Of a stretch of 61,986 bases of DNA, positions 43,986 to 53,554 are shown in pieces. Numbering within the stretch: the stretch's first letter is position 1; each line of letters opens with the position of its first letter. The stretch covers positions 1 through 61,986 of the forward strand of contig WRHO01000008.1 in assembly GCA_009783205.1 (NCBI GenBank), given 5' to 3'. Both the position numbers and the translations under genes were made by a program. The notes below the pieces were generated by a model. The model searched no databases. It saw nothing but the letters and a program-made list of their open reading frames with translations, and was not told where the DNA came from. Source of the DNA: Oscillospiraceae bacterium. GTDB lineage: Bacteria > Bacillota > Clostridia > Oscillospirales > Ruminococcaceae.

Positions 43986-44819
43986 TTACTTTTTACCTCT
44001 GCGTTTGACAATAAACTTATCCGAACTCTTGTTTGTTTTACGTGTTTTGTATCCTAATGCGGGCTTACCCCAAGGTGTTACGGGGCCGGGTCTTCCGACG
44101 GGCGATTTACCCTCGCCACCGCCGTGCGGATGGTCACAGGGGTTCATTACCGAACCGCGTACCGTGGGTTTAATACCCATATGGCGAACTCGACCGGCTT
44201 TACCGAGATTTACATTGCCGTGGTCGGGGTTTGAAACCGTTCCTATCGTAGCCATACACTTAGCGGATACATTGCGTAATTCCCCGCTCGGCAATCTCAA
44301 AAGTGCCATTGAGTTTTCCTTAGCCATAAGCTGTGCGGAATTTCCCGCGCTTCTCACCAACTGACCGCCCTTACCCGGATAAAGCTCAACATTGTGAACG
44401 ACCGTACCCAAGGGCATATCGGCGAGCTTCATCGCGTTACCGATTTTGATATCCGAGCCGGCACCCGCGCGGATTACATTACCCACCTCTAATTTATCGG
44501 GTGCAATAATATAACGCTTTTCGCCGTCCTCATACTCGACCAACGCTATGAACGATGTACGGTTAGGGTCATACTCAAGAGTTAAAACCGTAGCGTCCAT
44601 ATCTAATTTATTGCGTTTAAAATCAATGATTCTGTATTTTTTTCTGTTACCGCCGCCCTTATGTCTTACGGTAATCTCGCCGCCCGCGCTTCGTCCCGAA
44701 TGTTTCTTAACAGGTGTCAGAAGGCTCTTTTCGGGTTTGACCTTAGAAAGCCCCGAATAATCTACAACAGACATTCCTCTGCGCCCCGGCGTAGTCGGCT
44801 TATAAAATTTAATTGCCAT
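43986..44819 (-). CDS. rplB: 50S ribosomal protein L2
   Basis: A 277-residue L2 required for subunit joining and peptidyl transferase activity. [20 protein letters not shown] and [23 protein letters not shown] at the start, then [22 protein letters not shown] are diagnostic, the last containing the conserved His essential for activity in E. coli. Length is normal. Confidence 0.98.
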   Translation of the reverse strand: MAIKFYKPTTPGRRGMSVVDYSGLSKVKPEKSLLTPVKKHSGRSAGGEITVRHKGGGNRKKYRIIDFKRNKLDMDATVLTLEYDPNRTSFIALVEYEDGEKRYIIAPDKLEVGNVIRAGAGSDIKIGNAMKLADMPLGTVVHNVELYPGKGGQLVRSAGNSAQLMAKENSMALLRLPSGELRNVSAKCMATIGTVSNPDHGNVNLGKAGRVRHMGIKPTVRGSVMNPCDHPHGGGEGKSPVGRPGPVTPWGKPALGYKTRKTNKSSDKFIVKRRGKK

Positions 44820-44834
44820 TACAAATATCTCCTC

Positions 44835-45134
44835 TTAATTCATTCCGTCGAAGAATTCAATTGTCTTAGACCCCTCTGCCAAAGTCACGATTGCTTTTTT
44901 CCAACTTGCCGTATAACCTTGTTTCATTCTTTGACGTCTTAACTGTCCTCTGACGTTCATTGTGTTAACCTTAGAAACCTTAACGCCGGCGAACAAAGCT
45001 TCAACGGCTTTTTTTATCTCAATTTTATTTGCTCTTTTATCAACCTTAAAGGTGTACTTCCCTTGAATCAGATTATCGTTTGAACGCTCGGTGATAACCG
45101 GACTCAGTATTATATCCTGCGGTATAAACTGCAT
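44835..45134 (-). CDS. rplW: 50S ribosomal protein L23
   Basis: A 99-residue L23 at the tunnel exit. DIILSPVITERSNDNLIQGKYTFKV, then KANKIEIKKAVEALF-like block (KRANKIEIKKAVEALF) and VNTMNVRGQLRRQR are diagnostic. The start overlaps the rplD stop by one base. Confidence 0.96.
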   Translation of the reverse strand: MQFIPQDIILSPVITERSNDNLIQGKYTFKVDKRANKIEIKKAVEALFAGVKVSKVNTMNVRGQLRRQRMKQGYTASWKKAIVTLAEGSKTIEFFDGMN

Positions 45135-45757
45135 TACGCATACACCTCCTCAATTTTAGCCACCGCGTCTTTGACGACGATTAGCTTATCGTGATTGAGA
45201 ATATCATAAACGCAAAGCGTATTCACTAATGTTGTTTTAACACCCGGAATATTCGACGCGCTCTTGATAATCATTTTATCAACACCGTCAAGAACGAGCA
45301 ACGCTTTTCTGTCTACGTTTAAATCGCTCATCATTTTGACTATTGTTTTTGTTTTAAACTCGTCCATTTTTAATCCGTCTAAAACGAGCATTTCTCCTAA
45401 ACCCACCTTAGACGAAAGTGCCGATTTCATAGCGATACGTCTGACCTTTTTATTGAGTGAGTAACGATAACTCCTCGGCTTAGGGCCGAGCGCAACGCCG
45501 CCGTGTCTCCAGTGTGGGCTTCGTGTCGAGCCTTGTCTTGCGCGACCGGTTCCCTTTTGTCGCCAAGGCTTTTTGCCGCCGCCGCGAACCTCTGTTCTCG
45601 TTAAGGTCGATTGTGTTCCCTGCCTTTGATTGGCGAGGTAATTAACAACCGCCGCGTGCATTATTTCTTTATTCGGTTCAATCCCGAAAATATCATCGCT
45701 TACCGTCAGAGTAGAAGTCTCTTTTCCTGACATATCGTAAACTTTAACATCTGCCAT
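45134..45757 (-). CDS. rplD: 50S ribosomal protein L4
   Basis: A 207-residue L4, whose long loop reaches into the exit tunnel. QGTQSTLTRTEVRGGGKKPWRQKGTGRARQGS and TRSPHWRHGGVALGPKPRSY form that loop. L4 represses the S10 operon in E. coli; whether it does so here is not visible. Confidence 0.97.
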   Translation of the reverse strand: MADVKVYDMSGKETSTLTVSDDIFGIEPNKEIMHAAVVNYLANQRQGTQSTLTRTEVRGGGKKPWRQKGTGRARQGSTRSPHWRHGGVALGPKPRSYRYSLNKKVRRIAMKSALSSKVGLGEMLVLDGLKMDEFKTKTIVKMMSDLNVDRKALLVLDGVDKMIIKSASNIPGVKTTLVNTLCVYDILNHDKLIVVKDAVAKIEEVYA

Positions 45758-45782
45758 TGTCTATTCCTCCTAACTCTGTTTC

Positions 45783-46418
45783 CTAAATAGCTTTGACCGC
45801 GTCGGTGATACAAACGATTCCGTTTTTTGGGCCGGGAATCGCGCCTTTTATTGCAATCAGATTATTTTCGGCGTCCACCTTAACAATCGTCAAATTTTGT
45901 ATTGTTATCCTATCGGTTCCCATATGTCCCGGCATTTTCATTCCCTTGAAAATTCTCGACGGACTTGAACAAGCTCCCATAGAACCCGCGTGTCTGTGTA
46001 CCGGCCCCGAACCGTGGGTTTCTTTTATCCTCGACGCACCGTGACGTTTAATAACACCTTGGAACCCTTTACCCTTGCTGATTCCGCTGACGTCAATTAC
46101 ATCGCCGGCTTCAAAAACGTCCGCTTTAAGAATGTCGCCGACGTCAATTGTCGATATATCATCAAGCCTGAACTCCCTGAGCGTTCTTTTAAAAGGTACA
46201 TCGTTCTTCTTAAAATGCCCCTGTCTCGGTTTGTTCACTCCCTTTGGAGAAATATCGCCGAAACCGATTTGTACCGCTTCGTAACCGTCGTTTACATCGG
46301 TCTTTTTTTGAACCACTACGCATGGCCCCGCTTCAATTACCGTTACCGGAATAACCCTTCCGTTTTCATCGAAAACCTGCGTCATGCCGATTTTCTTCCC
46401 GATTAATCCTTTTTTCAT
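45783..46418 (-). CDS. rplC: 50S ribosomal protein L3
   Basis: A 211-residue assembly-initiating protein near the peptidyl transferase centre. The ATG giving [20 protein letters not shown] was chosen because it matches the family start and follows GAGGGGGA; a longer frame begins in the gap. The internal [20 protein letters not shown] block and [23 protein letters not shown] are diagnostic. Confidence 0.97.
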   Translation of the reverse strand: MKKGLIGKKIGMTQVFDENGRVIPVTVIEAGPCVVVQKKTDVNDGYEAVQIGFGDISPKGVNKPRQGHFKKNDVPFKRTLREFRLDDISTIDVGDILKADVFEAGDVIDVSGISKGKGFQGVIKRHGASRIKETHGSGPVHRHAGSMGACSSPSRIFKGMKMPGHMGTDRITIQNLTIVKVDAENNLIAIKGAIPGPKNGIVCITDAVKAI

Positions 46419-46505
46419 CTCGGGTTCCCCCTCATTAATAATATTTCTGTCATTGGTTGGTCTCCCCAACATAACTTAAATCCAAATCTACCTACTTTAT
46501 TAACA

Positions 46506-46551
46506 AACTGTCAACTGTTTCGTCAATTGTCAACTGTCAATTGTTTCGTCA
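46506..46551 (-). repeat. heptamer (TTGACAG) array at the rpsJ stop codon, copy 5
   Basis: On the gene strand: TGA (stop), CGAAA, CAATTGA, CAGTTGA, CAATTGA, CGAAA, CAGTTGA, CAGTTTG. It begins at the rpsJ stop codon. The motif CAATTGACGAAACA recurs at the -35 region of the addB promoter. Confidence 0.85.
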
Positions 46552-46860
46552 AAATTCCATTGATATATCGACGCCGGCGGGAAGCTCAAGCGATTGTAAC
46601 GCTTCCACCGTTTTATTGGTGGGACGTATTACGTCTATTAGGCGTTTATGTGTCTTAAGCTCGAATTGTTCGCGGCTGTCCTTATATTTATGAACCGCGC
46701 GCAAAATGGTTATTATCTCCTTGTCCGTAGGCAACGGAATCGGCCCCGCAACTCGCGAACCGCTTCTCTTTGCGGTCTCGATTATCTTTGACGCCGCCGT
46801 GTCAACAAGACTGTGTTCGTAACCTTTTACCTTAATTCGTACCTTTTCTTTAACTGCCAT
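46549..46860 (-). CDS. rpsJ: 30S ribosomal protein S10
   Basis: A 103-residue S10 (NusE). The ATG giving [19 protein letters not shown] was chosen over an upstream in-frame ATG because the shorter form matches the family. [29 protein letters not shown] and the [11 protein letters not shown] end are diagnostic. It is the first gene of the S10-spc-alpha series in this window. Confidence 0.97.
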   Translation of the reverse strand: MAVKEKVRIKVKGYEHSLVDTAASKIIETAKRSGSRVAGPIPLPTDKEIITILRAVHKYKDSREQFELKTHKRLIDVIRPTNKTVEALQSLELPAGVDISMEF

Positions 46861-47148
46861 ATCTACTTTCCTTTCCAAGCCCTTCACAAATCGGAAAATC
46901 TCTCCGGTATATTCTCATACACGCCGCCGTGTGTTTCTTTCTATATTTTTTAAGCGGCGAAAAAACCGCTTTTTAACCGCCTTCAAAACGGCACAAATCG
47001 AATTATATCACAAAACGCTGTTAAAAGTCAACACTTTTATTGAAAAAATATTTATATAAATTTCAATTAATTTTGCCCCGTTTTTTGGCAATTATACACA
47101 AAAATACAATATCTTGTATAATAATATCCTGTCACAACTAAAAACAAT
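46861..47148. other. intergenic region and leader between rpsJ and addA
   Basis: About 290 AT-rich bases. It holds the S10-operon promoter on the minus strand, a leader of about 135 bases containing a hairpin AAGCGG/CCGCTT (46952-46971), and the 3' end of the addA transcript. No open frame with a ribosome-binding site and no convincing addA terminator was seen. Confidence 0.6.
47002..47031 (-). promoter_or_regulatory. sigma-A promoter of the S10-spc-alpha cluster
   Basis: On the minus strand: TTGACT, an 18-base spacer, TATAAT, about 135 bases upstream of rpsJ. It is the only good promoter I see for the whole ribosomal series. Confidence 0.8.
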
Positions 47149-50100
47149 TCATATATATAATGCAATCTCACCTAATTCAAACGAGTATAACAGACATTCT
47201 TTTACACGAACGCCCGTCATTTCCTCAATCGCCTTTTTATAAACAGACAATTGTCCTTTATATTCGTTCGAAAGCTTTTCGGGAGATGAATTGCGATTAG
47301 TTTTATAGTCGACTAAAACTATTTCGCCGTCTTCATAAAAAAACATATCCGCAATTCCTTGTACAAACGGTTTATCGGGGAAGCTCGCGCCTTTGTAATC
47401 GGGGTATACATCTGTGAGCTCTATTTCGGTGTAGAGCTTATATTCTTTAACGAGCTTTTTGCTTTTAACGGCTCTTTGACCGAGTTTTGACATAAAAAAG
47501 CGGTTTATATCCGCGTGATTAATAGCGTTATATTCTATAGAGGTGAATCGTTTTTCGAAGCTCTTCAATTGCCCGATATAATCACCTTTGGAAAAGTCAA
47601 TCAGCTCCATTGCCTTGTGGTAAGCGTCGCCGCGCTTTTTCCCGGTCAATCGACGGAACCCGTGGAACGAGGGGTTTCTCGGGAATATACTCGGCTCGTC
47701 ATATTCTGCTTTCGCCTGTAGCGGTCGCGCAACGCCTACTTGTGTGGCGGTAACCTTGCGCGGTATAGTTCCCAACACTACGCGGGGGTATACCGCCTTT
47801 ATATTTTCAATCATCTCATCTGTCAACTGTCCACCAACTGTCAACTGTCCACTGTCAACTGTCAATTGTCCATTGTCAACTGTCAACTGTCCACTGTCCA
47901 CTGTCAACTGTCCACTGTCCACTGTCAACTGTCCAAGATAGCTGTTTTCACAGTGTTTTTCGTTTTTTACAAACCCCGTGAAAATAAGCTTACACTCGGC
48001 ACGCGTCGCCGCAACATACAGCTTACGCATTTCCTCTTGTACGGTAAGCTCGCGGGCGTGTCGCGCTTCATAATCGTGATGAAGCGTCTTAAACCGACAA
48101 AGGCTTCCGTCCGCTTCGCTTCCGTCAAAGCTGTTTGCCGTAATACCCGCAATTTGAGAAAATTTAAACAAGCCCGAATTTTGTTCACCGCGAAAATTAA
48201 ACTCTTGATTAACCCGCGCAATGAAACAGACGGGAAACTCGAGTCCTTTCGCGCCGTGTATGGTCATTAACCGCACACAATCCGCGTTTCGCGAATTGGC
48301 GTTCGCCTGTTTAATATCGGTATCGGTGTTTTTCAATTCCTTTATATATGCCAAAAAAGCCGGAAGCCCCGAGTCATTATTGGCGGCGGCAAATGCCTCG
48401 GCATAATAGGTAAGAAGGCGAATATTTGCTTTTTTGTGCGCGGCGTTCATAAGCGGGAGAAACGCGCCGTCTGCGTTGAGCGCGGCGATTAACTCCGACG
48501 CCGAGCTAATATCGGCAATTCTTCGGTACCTTGTGATTGAGTTCAAAAACGCCTTTCTCTTGGGGATTGCTTTGCCGCGATACTGTAACACCGCCGAATA
48601 AAGCGGAATTGTTTTTTTTCCTATTTTGCAAACGGCTATTTCCTCCGCGTTAAACCCGTACAACGGCGACATCATAATGTTAAAAAGACTCAAATCGTTG
48701 TACGGGTTATTAATAACCGTCAACAAATCGAGCGCGAGTCCTATTTCCTCGGTTTTGAGATAACCGCCGCCCCCCGCACTGACACAAGGAATCGAGTGTT
48801 CGCGAAAAACTTTTTCATAAACGGTAAAATTCTTCTCCCCTGCGCTCGACAATACCGCAAAATCGCCCCATTCACATTTTCGGTCAAAAACCTCGAACCC
48901 CTCAGACATCATCTGTTTTATTCTTCGGGCGGTATACTCCGCTTCTGCGGTAATACCGTCTATATCGGGAAAATCCGCTTCGTTTAAGAGACAAACCTCG
49001 GTTTGATAGCTTTTACTGTCGAGCTTGCGCTCGGGTTTAAGCCTTGCGTTATCGTCATAATCGGGCATAATGTTCTCGAATATATTGTTCACGCTTTCTA
49101 TAACTTGATTTGACGAACGAAAATTCCGCGACAGGTACATGACCTTGTATTCGGGGTCTTCCGATACTGCGTTAAACACTGCGGAATCCGCTCCTCGGAA
49201 TCGGTAGATTGATTGTTTTATATCGCCGACTAAAAACAACCGTCCCCGCCCCGAATCGAGAAGGCGAAATATCTCATACTGTAAAAAATTGCTGTCTTGA
49301 AACTCGTCAACGATGATTATATCATAGCTGTTTTGGATACGGCGCAAAACGCTTTTATTGCTTTGGAGAAGCTTAAGACATAATTGCTCCGAATCGGGAA
49401 AATCTACTACCCGTTCGGCGCGTTTAATCTCGCCAAAATATTCGGAATATACCCGCGACAGCTTTATAAGCGTTTTCACAATCGGGCATAAATCGCTCAC
49501 CGCTTTTTTAAACGCAGAGATAAGCCCAACCGCCGCCATTACATCTTTTTTAACTTTTGCTGTTTTTGCGCGGTTTTCCTCAAGTAGCTCTTTTACGTCA
49601 TCGGCTTCTTTTTTATCGGGCGTTCTTCTCCCCGGGAATGTCGCGTTACAGCTTAAATCGTCCAAGTGTTCCTCAAAGAAGGCGCGCTCCGCCCTTAAAT
49701 ACTTATGGGTGTTTTCATAAGCGGCTGTGCTCATGCTCTCAGCAATAACCGCAATCGCTTTGTTTATATCGTCGCGTATGCTCCTTTCGTATAGAGGAAC
49801 GATTTTTTTGTAATATTCATCGGGGTTGTTATACAACCATTCCTGTTCGTTTAACCATTCTTCAAAATCGGGGAGGTTGCGTGTAAATTTATGCAAATCA
49901 CGTATTGCTTTACGTAGTGCGGAATCGCCGCCGGTTGTCTTTTCGCCCTTCAACCTTCCGGCGGTTGAGAAAAACTCTAATGTTTTCACAACCTCGTCGC
50001 GGTCAAGCTCATAAAAGAACTCTAATACGGAGAGCATGGCTTTTTTTGACAATAATTCAAGCTCGCCGTCGTCGGCTACCCTAAACCCGCTGTCTAATTC

Positions 50101-50454
50101 CGCGAGCATTGCGTTTTCTTTCAGAAGCTTCAAACAAAACGCATTTATGGTTGTTATCTGCGCCTCTTCAAGTCTGATTAATTGGCGGCGTATCGTCGGC
50201 GTTTCGGGTTGAGACCTTAACGCCTTTTCGAGCCGCTCTTTCATCTCGAACGCCGCTTTGCGCGTAAAAGTCACAAGCACAATCCGCGCGGCGTCAACGG
50301 GGTTCTCTTGCGCGGTCAATAATCGTATTACCCGCTCAACAAGAACTGCGGTTTTTCCGCTTCCCGCCGCCGCAGAAATCAAAGCCGACTTATCGCCGCA
50401 TGAAGGGTGTGAAATTGCCGCGTTTTGCTCATCAGTCCATGTTTTTGTCTTCAT
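47149..50454 (-). CDS. addA: AddA, ATP-dependent helicase/nuclease subunit A
   Basis: An 1101-residue motor subunit of the AddAB complex that unwinds and resects double-strand breaks for RecA loading. UvrD-like helicase motifs: Walker A in SAAAGSGKTAVLVERV (~29-44), Walker B VDEFQDSN, LSRNFRSS (IV), MTIHGAKGLEFPVCF (V) and VAATRAECKLIFTG (VI). The C-terminal RecB-type nuclease has GIADMFFYEDGEIVLVDYKT (Asp, Asp-x-Lys). Between helicase and nuclease (~840-877) is an in-frame seven-residue repeat (QLTVDSG and variants, about five copies) encoded by a heptamer DNA array. The start overlaps the addB end by 23 bases. Confidence 0.95.
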   Translation of the reverse strand: MKTKTWTDEQNAAISHPSCGDKSALISAAAGSGKTAVLVERVIRLLTAQENPVDAARIVLVTFTRKAAFEMKERLEKALRSQPETPTIRRQLIRLEEAQITTINAFCLKLLKENAMLAELDSGFRVADDGELELLSKKAMLSVLEFFYELDRDEVVKTLEFFSTAGRLKGEKTTGGDSALRKAIRDLHKFTRNLPDFEEWLNEQEWLYNNPDEYYKKIVPLYERSIRDDINKAIAVIAESMSTAAYENTHKYLRAERAFFEEHLDDLSCNATFPGRRTPDKKEADDVKELLEENRAKTAKVKKDVMAAVGLISAFKKAVSDLCPIVKTLIKLSRVYSEYFGEIKRAERVVDFPDSEQLCLKLLQSNKSVLRRIQNSYDIIIVDEFQDSNFLQYEIFRLLDSGRGRLFLVGDIKQSIYRFRGADSAVFNAVSEDPEYKVMYLSRNFRSSNQVIESVNNIFENIMPDYDDNARLKPERKLDSKSYQTEVCLLNEADFPDIDGITAEAEYTARRIKQMMSEGFEVFDRKCEWGDFAVLSSAGEKNFTVYEKVFREHSIPCVSAGGGGYLKTEEIGLALDLLTVINNPYNDLSLFNIMMSPLYGFNAEEIAVCKIGKKTIPLYSAVLQYRGKAIPKRKAFLNSITRYRRIADISSASELIAALNADGAFLPLMNAAHKKANIRLLTYYAEAFAAANNDSGLPAFLAYIKELKNTDTDIKQANANSRNADCVRLMTIHGAKGLEFPVCFIARVNQEFNFRGEQNSGLFKFSQIAGITANSFDGSEADGSLCRFKTLHHDYEARHARELTVQEEMRKLYVAATRAECKLIFTGFVKNEKHCENSYLGQLTVDSGQLTVDSGQLTVDNGQLTVDSGQLTVGGQLTDEMIENIKAVYPRVVLGTIPRKVTATQVGVARPLQAKAEYDEPSIFPRNPSFHGFRRLTGKKRGDAYHKAMELIDFSKGDYIGQLKSFEKRFTSIEYNAINHADINRFFMSKLGQRAVKSKKLVKEYKLYTEIELTDVYPDYKGASFPDKPFVQGIADMFFYEDGEIVLVDYKTNRNSSPEKLSNEYKGQLSVYKKAIEEMTGVRVKECLLYSFELGEIALYI
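47821..47935 (-). repeat. translated heptamer (CAGTTGA/CAGTGGA) array inside addA, copy 6
   Basis: Sixteen or so seven-base units on the gene strand, each CAGTTGA, CAGTGGA, CAATTGA or CAATGGA. Three units make 21 bases and so a seven-residue peptide repeat QLTV(D)(S/N)G. Every third unit, whose TTGA form would create an in-frame TGA, is TGGA in all complete repeats. Confidence 0.92.
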
Positions 50455-53400
50455 TGCCCGCTATCCTCTCTATATACTCTTTTTTTATAAGCTTAACGCC
50501 GCTCTTTTCACAAACCGAAGCAAAATCACAGTATTCACAGGTCTCACAATCGGTTGTCGTGCGCGAAACGGGAACCGCCCGAATATTGCCGCGTTTTACC
50601 CGCTCAAACTGTTTATTAATAAGCTTAATTGTATACGCTTTAAGTCTTTTATAAGCGGCGGGCGTCATACTTCGCAAGGCTACGGTCGACCCCTTTGGCT
50701 CTTCGTTTATCATTACTCCGCTCGGCGTATGCGCCGAAAGCCAGCTTTTTTCCCTATCTGCGGGTGAGGCGTCGGGCAATAGAATATCCTTTGTTTTAAC
50801 GCCGTCGGACGGTAAATATAATGCCGACGAAAGCTGTCGGTTGTGTTCTTTTTCCGCCGCATATGCGTATAACAACATTTGCATATCGAGTCCGTTAAAA
50901 AGGGAAGGAAAGTACATTTTTGCCGAACCGGATTTGTAATCGGTGACTCGAATATAATCGCCGAATTTATCAACGCGGTCAATTTTACCCGTTAAATGAA
51001 GCCCACCCAACGAAAGGTCGATTTTTTTCTCAAACTCAATCGGTCGCCACCCCGATTGTGTTAATTCATCGCGAATATGCTTTACCATACGCATTATGCC
51101 GACCTTATAGCTCATGAGTATATACGCTTGTCGCTTTGTTTGCGCGTATCCTCTCGGAAGTCTTTGTTCGCGATATTCGTCTATACAGGTCTCGATAAAA
51201 GCCGACAACTCCGAATCCGAACCCAACAATCCGTCTTTACGCAACACCCTGTCTAAACAATAATGTATTATATTCCCGCGCTCCGTCGCAACCGGCTCGT
51301 CCTCGTTTTGCGCGAGCGGAACGGTGAGCCCTAAACCATATTTGCAAAAAAACTTAAAGCGACAGCTCATCATTGTTTCAATCGCGGTCGGCGAAAGCTT
51401 TTCTAAACCGAGCAATTGTTTTGCGGTAGGGGCAGAGAGGAGTTGTTCGCTTTTTTCGGCATTGTCAAACACTTGAGTCGATAAAAGCCGCCTCGCCGAG
51501 CGCGCTGTCCGCACCCGAAAGCTTAACGGAAGGGCGGCGATTTCGTTGACCGTTCGCCCCTCTTCATCGAATATTGAAGACGGGATAAGCTCCTCCCACG
51601 ACAAACCCGTGAGAGGTGCGGTTATGTACAGTTTTTCGGACGGTATGGTTAACGCTTTGTTCATCATAAACCGCTCATAATTATACCGTTCCTCTAAATT
51701 AGGAAGAAGCTCTAAACCGTTTTCCGCCAATTCCTCGGTCTCGCGCCACGAAAAAACTCCGCTTTCCGATAAGCTCGAATTGCTCGCGCTTTTGGGGAAT
51801 TTGCCGGAGGTTGCCCCAATTATAAATGTAACGCGCATTTTGCTCAACCGACTTCGCTCAAGGTCGCCTATAACAACCTCGTCGAGAACGCTCGGCGGTT
51901 TTGCAATATTCACCGACGAGAAAATCCCTTTAAGAAGCTCTGTATACTCGCGAAGGCTCATCGGAAAATCGGTTAACGACGAATGTAACGATTCAAAAAC
52001 ATCAATAACTAAATCCCAAAGCTGTCTAAATTCATCGGTGACGCTTTTTTGTTCGTTTTGTTCAAACCCGTTGCATAACCCTAAAACGGTTCGTTGTAAC
52101 TGCATTGTTTCGAGCAAAAACTCACACAATGCCTCGGTTATATCCGCACCGGTCGCATTGCGACAGGATTCGCCAAACTCTGTCAGCGGTTGCACAACCG
52201 CCCGTCTGAGTTGTTCTTTTGCCGCCAAATCTTTATTTTGCGCGGGGAAAGCCGACCGCCATTCGCACTTTGTTAAGGCGTAACGATATGCCGCGCCCTC
52301 CAACGAATCCATGCTTCTTTTTGAAAGCCGCTTTGTTATACACCTCCCGCCCCCCGCGAACTCATAGCGGCGTTCCCTTTCGCGCTCGCGAGAATTGTTT
52401 ACGGTAAGTCTTCGCGGAAGATTAAATCGCTCAAGCTCTGCCGGAACGCGAACAAAGCCGCTCCTTATGTATGTCATCAATTCGGGCGTGTTCAAGCTTA
52501 CCGCCTCTAAAGCTGATATAATGAACCGAGTCATTGGTTTTCCTATAATCGGCTCGGGAAGGTCTGTAAAAGCGCGAATATCATATTCGTTCATAGCTTC
52601 TTTAAGACGCGGGGTAACCGCCGAATCACAAACTAAAACAGCTATTTGATTACATATATAGTCTTCATTTGTGATAAGCCTTCGTATTTCTGCGGCAACA
52701 AATTCACATTCATCATATACCCCGTCGGCGAGCCACAATTGCGTTTCGGGCGTAAATGCCGCCCCCTCTAAATCAACCAACTCATAAGGAACCCCGCTAA
52801 GCTCGCGTTTGAGTCGTTTAATGAGCGAGTTAACAGCAAAAAATTCTTCGCCTTCGCTCACCTCTGCATCGGTGCGGAGGATAACCGAAACCGATTCCGC
52901 GCCCGATTGTACCAACGCTTTCAGCAAATTGAACTGGCTCCCCGAAAAGCCGTCAAACTCGTTGACAAAAACATCTCTGCCGACAATTATATCTGCCCCG
53001 TTCGAGCTGAATCGGTTGAGCAATTCGGCGGCTATACGTATATCATCTAACCTGTCTGCAAAATCGACGTCGAGCATATTGCAATAGGTCGAATACACCT
53101 CCGCAAGCGCGGCGAGCTTATCCGATAATACAAAATCGTCCGAAATTAAATCTGCGGACTTTTCCGAAACAACCTCCGGCGTTATCGCCGCCGCTTTTAA
53201 AACGGAAGCAACGTCAAGCATACGCCGAACTTCAGATTCGGACGGAGAAACCGCCGTCTTTTTTAATCGCGATAATGTCTTATACATAGTGACCGTTTTA
53301 ACAATATCGTCGGCGTATAGCTTAGGCGTTCCGTATTTGCTTATAATATCGGCGGCTAATTTTGAAAAGCCCGTTATTACCGTCGAGGCGATTTTTCGCG

Positions 53401-53545
53401 CACCGAGTAGCCCGTACATTGACCGCTCGGTTTCAAAAAGAGATTGTTCGGGTACAACTAATACCGCCGACCCACAAGCGGCGAGACGTTCTTTCAGATA
53501 CTGCAGCCGCTTTTCTTCGGAAAGTGAGATTATTATTTTTAACAT
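50432..53545 (-). CDS. addB: AddB, ATP-dependent helicase/nuclease subunit B
   Basis: A 1037-residue partner of AddA. The ATG giving MLKIIISLSEEKRL was chosen because family members begin at this point; the open frame extends a further 148 codons upstream over the promoter and into the next gene, without homology. The N-terminal helicase-like region (VVPEQSLFETERS) lacks a P-loop at the position where active relatives have GxxGxGK. The C-terminal nuclease (YIRVTDYKSGSAKMYF) has the iron-sulfur ligands: one Cys in MSCRFKFFC and CEYCDFASVC near the end (CxxC-x5-C). The promoter lies almost on the start codon. Confidence 0.93.
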   Translation of the reverse strand: MLKIIISLSEEKRLQYLKERLAACGSAVLVVPEQSLFETERSMYGLLGARKIASTVITGFSKLAADIISKYGTPKLYADDIVKTVTMYKTLSRLKKTAVSPSESEVRRMLDVASVLKAAAITPEVVSEKSADLISDDFVLSDKLAALAEVYSTYCNMLDVDFADRLDDIRIAAELLNRFSSNGADIIVGRDVFVNEFDGFSGSQFNLLKALVQSGAESVSVILRTDAEVSEGEEFFAVNSLIKRLKRELSGVPYELVDLEGAAFTPETQLWLADGVYDECEFVAAEIRRLITNEDYICNQIAVLVCDSAVTPRLKEAMNEYDIRAFTDLPEPIIGKPMTRFIISALEAVSLNTPELMTYIRSGFVRVPAELERFNLPRRLTVNNSRERERERRYEFAGGGRCITKRLSKRSMDSLEGAAYRYALTKCEWRSAFPAQNKDLAAKEQLRRAVVQPLTEFGESCRNATGADITEALCEFLLETMQLQRTVLGLCNGFEQNEQKSVTDEFRQLWDLVIDVFESLHSSLTDFPMSLREYTELLKGIFSSVNIAKPPSVLDEVVIGDLERSRLSKMRVTFIIGATSGKFPKSASNSSLSESGVFSWRETEELAENGLELLPNLEERYNYERFMMNKALTIPSEKLYITAPLTGLSWEELIPSSIFDEEGRTVNEIAALPLSFRVRTARSARRLLSTQVFDNAEKSEQLLSAPTAKQLLGLEKLSPTAIETMMSCRFKFFCKYGLGLTVPLAQNEDEPVATERGNIIHYCLDRVLRKDGLLGSDSELSAFIETCIDEYREQRLPRGYAQTKRQAYILMSYKVGIMRMVKHIRDELTQSGWRPIEFEKKIDLSLGGLHLTGKIDRVDKFGDYIRVTDYKSGSAKMYFPSLFNGLDMQMLLYAYAAEKEHNRQLSSALYLPSDGVKTKDILLPDASPADREKSWLSAHTPSGVMINEEPKGSTVALRSMTPAAYKRLKAYTIKLINKQFERVKRGNIRAVPVSRTTTDCETCEYCDFASVCEKSGVKLIKKEYIERIAGNEDKNMD

Positions 53546-53554
53546 AGTAGGAAT

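Noticed and set aside
46952-46971. Transcription attenuator before rpsJ
   Set aside because: The stem is only six bases and the T run is on the strand opposite to the ribosomal genes; the evidence is too weak.
47821-47935. CRISPR array
   Set aside because: Repeats are seven bases with no spacers and lie within a coding frame.
47740-48270. Plus-strand frame with CQLSTVN repeats
   Set aside because: It is the antisense reading of the heptamer array in addA; the product is a repeat artefact.
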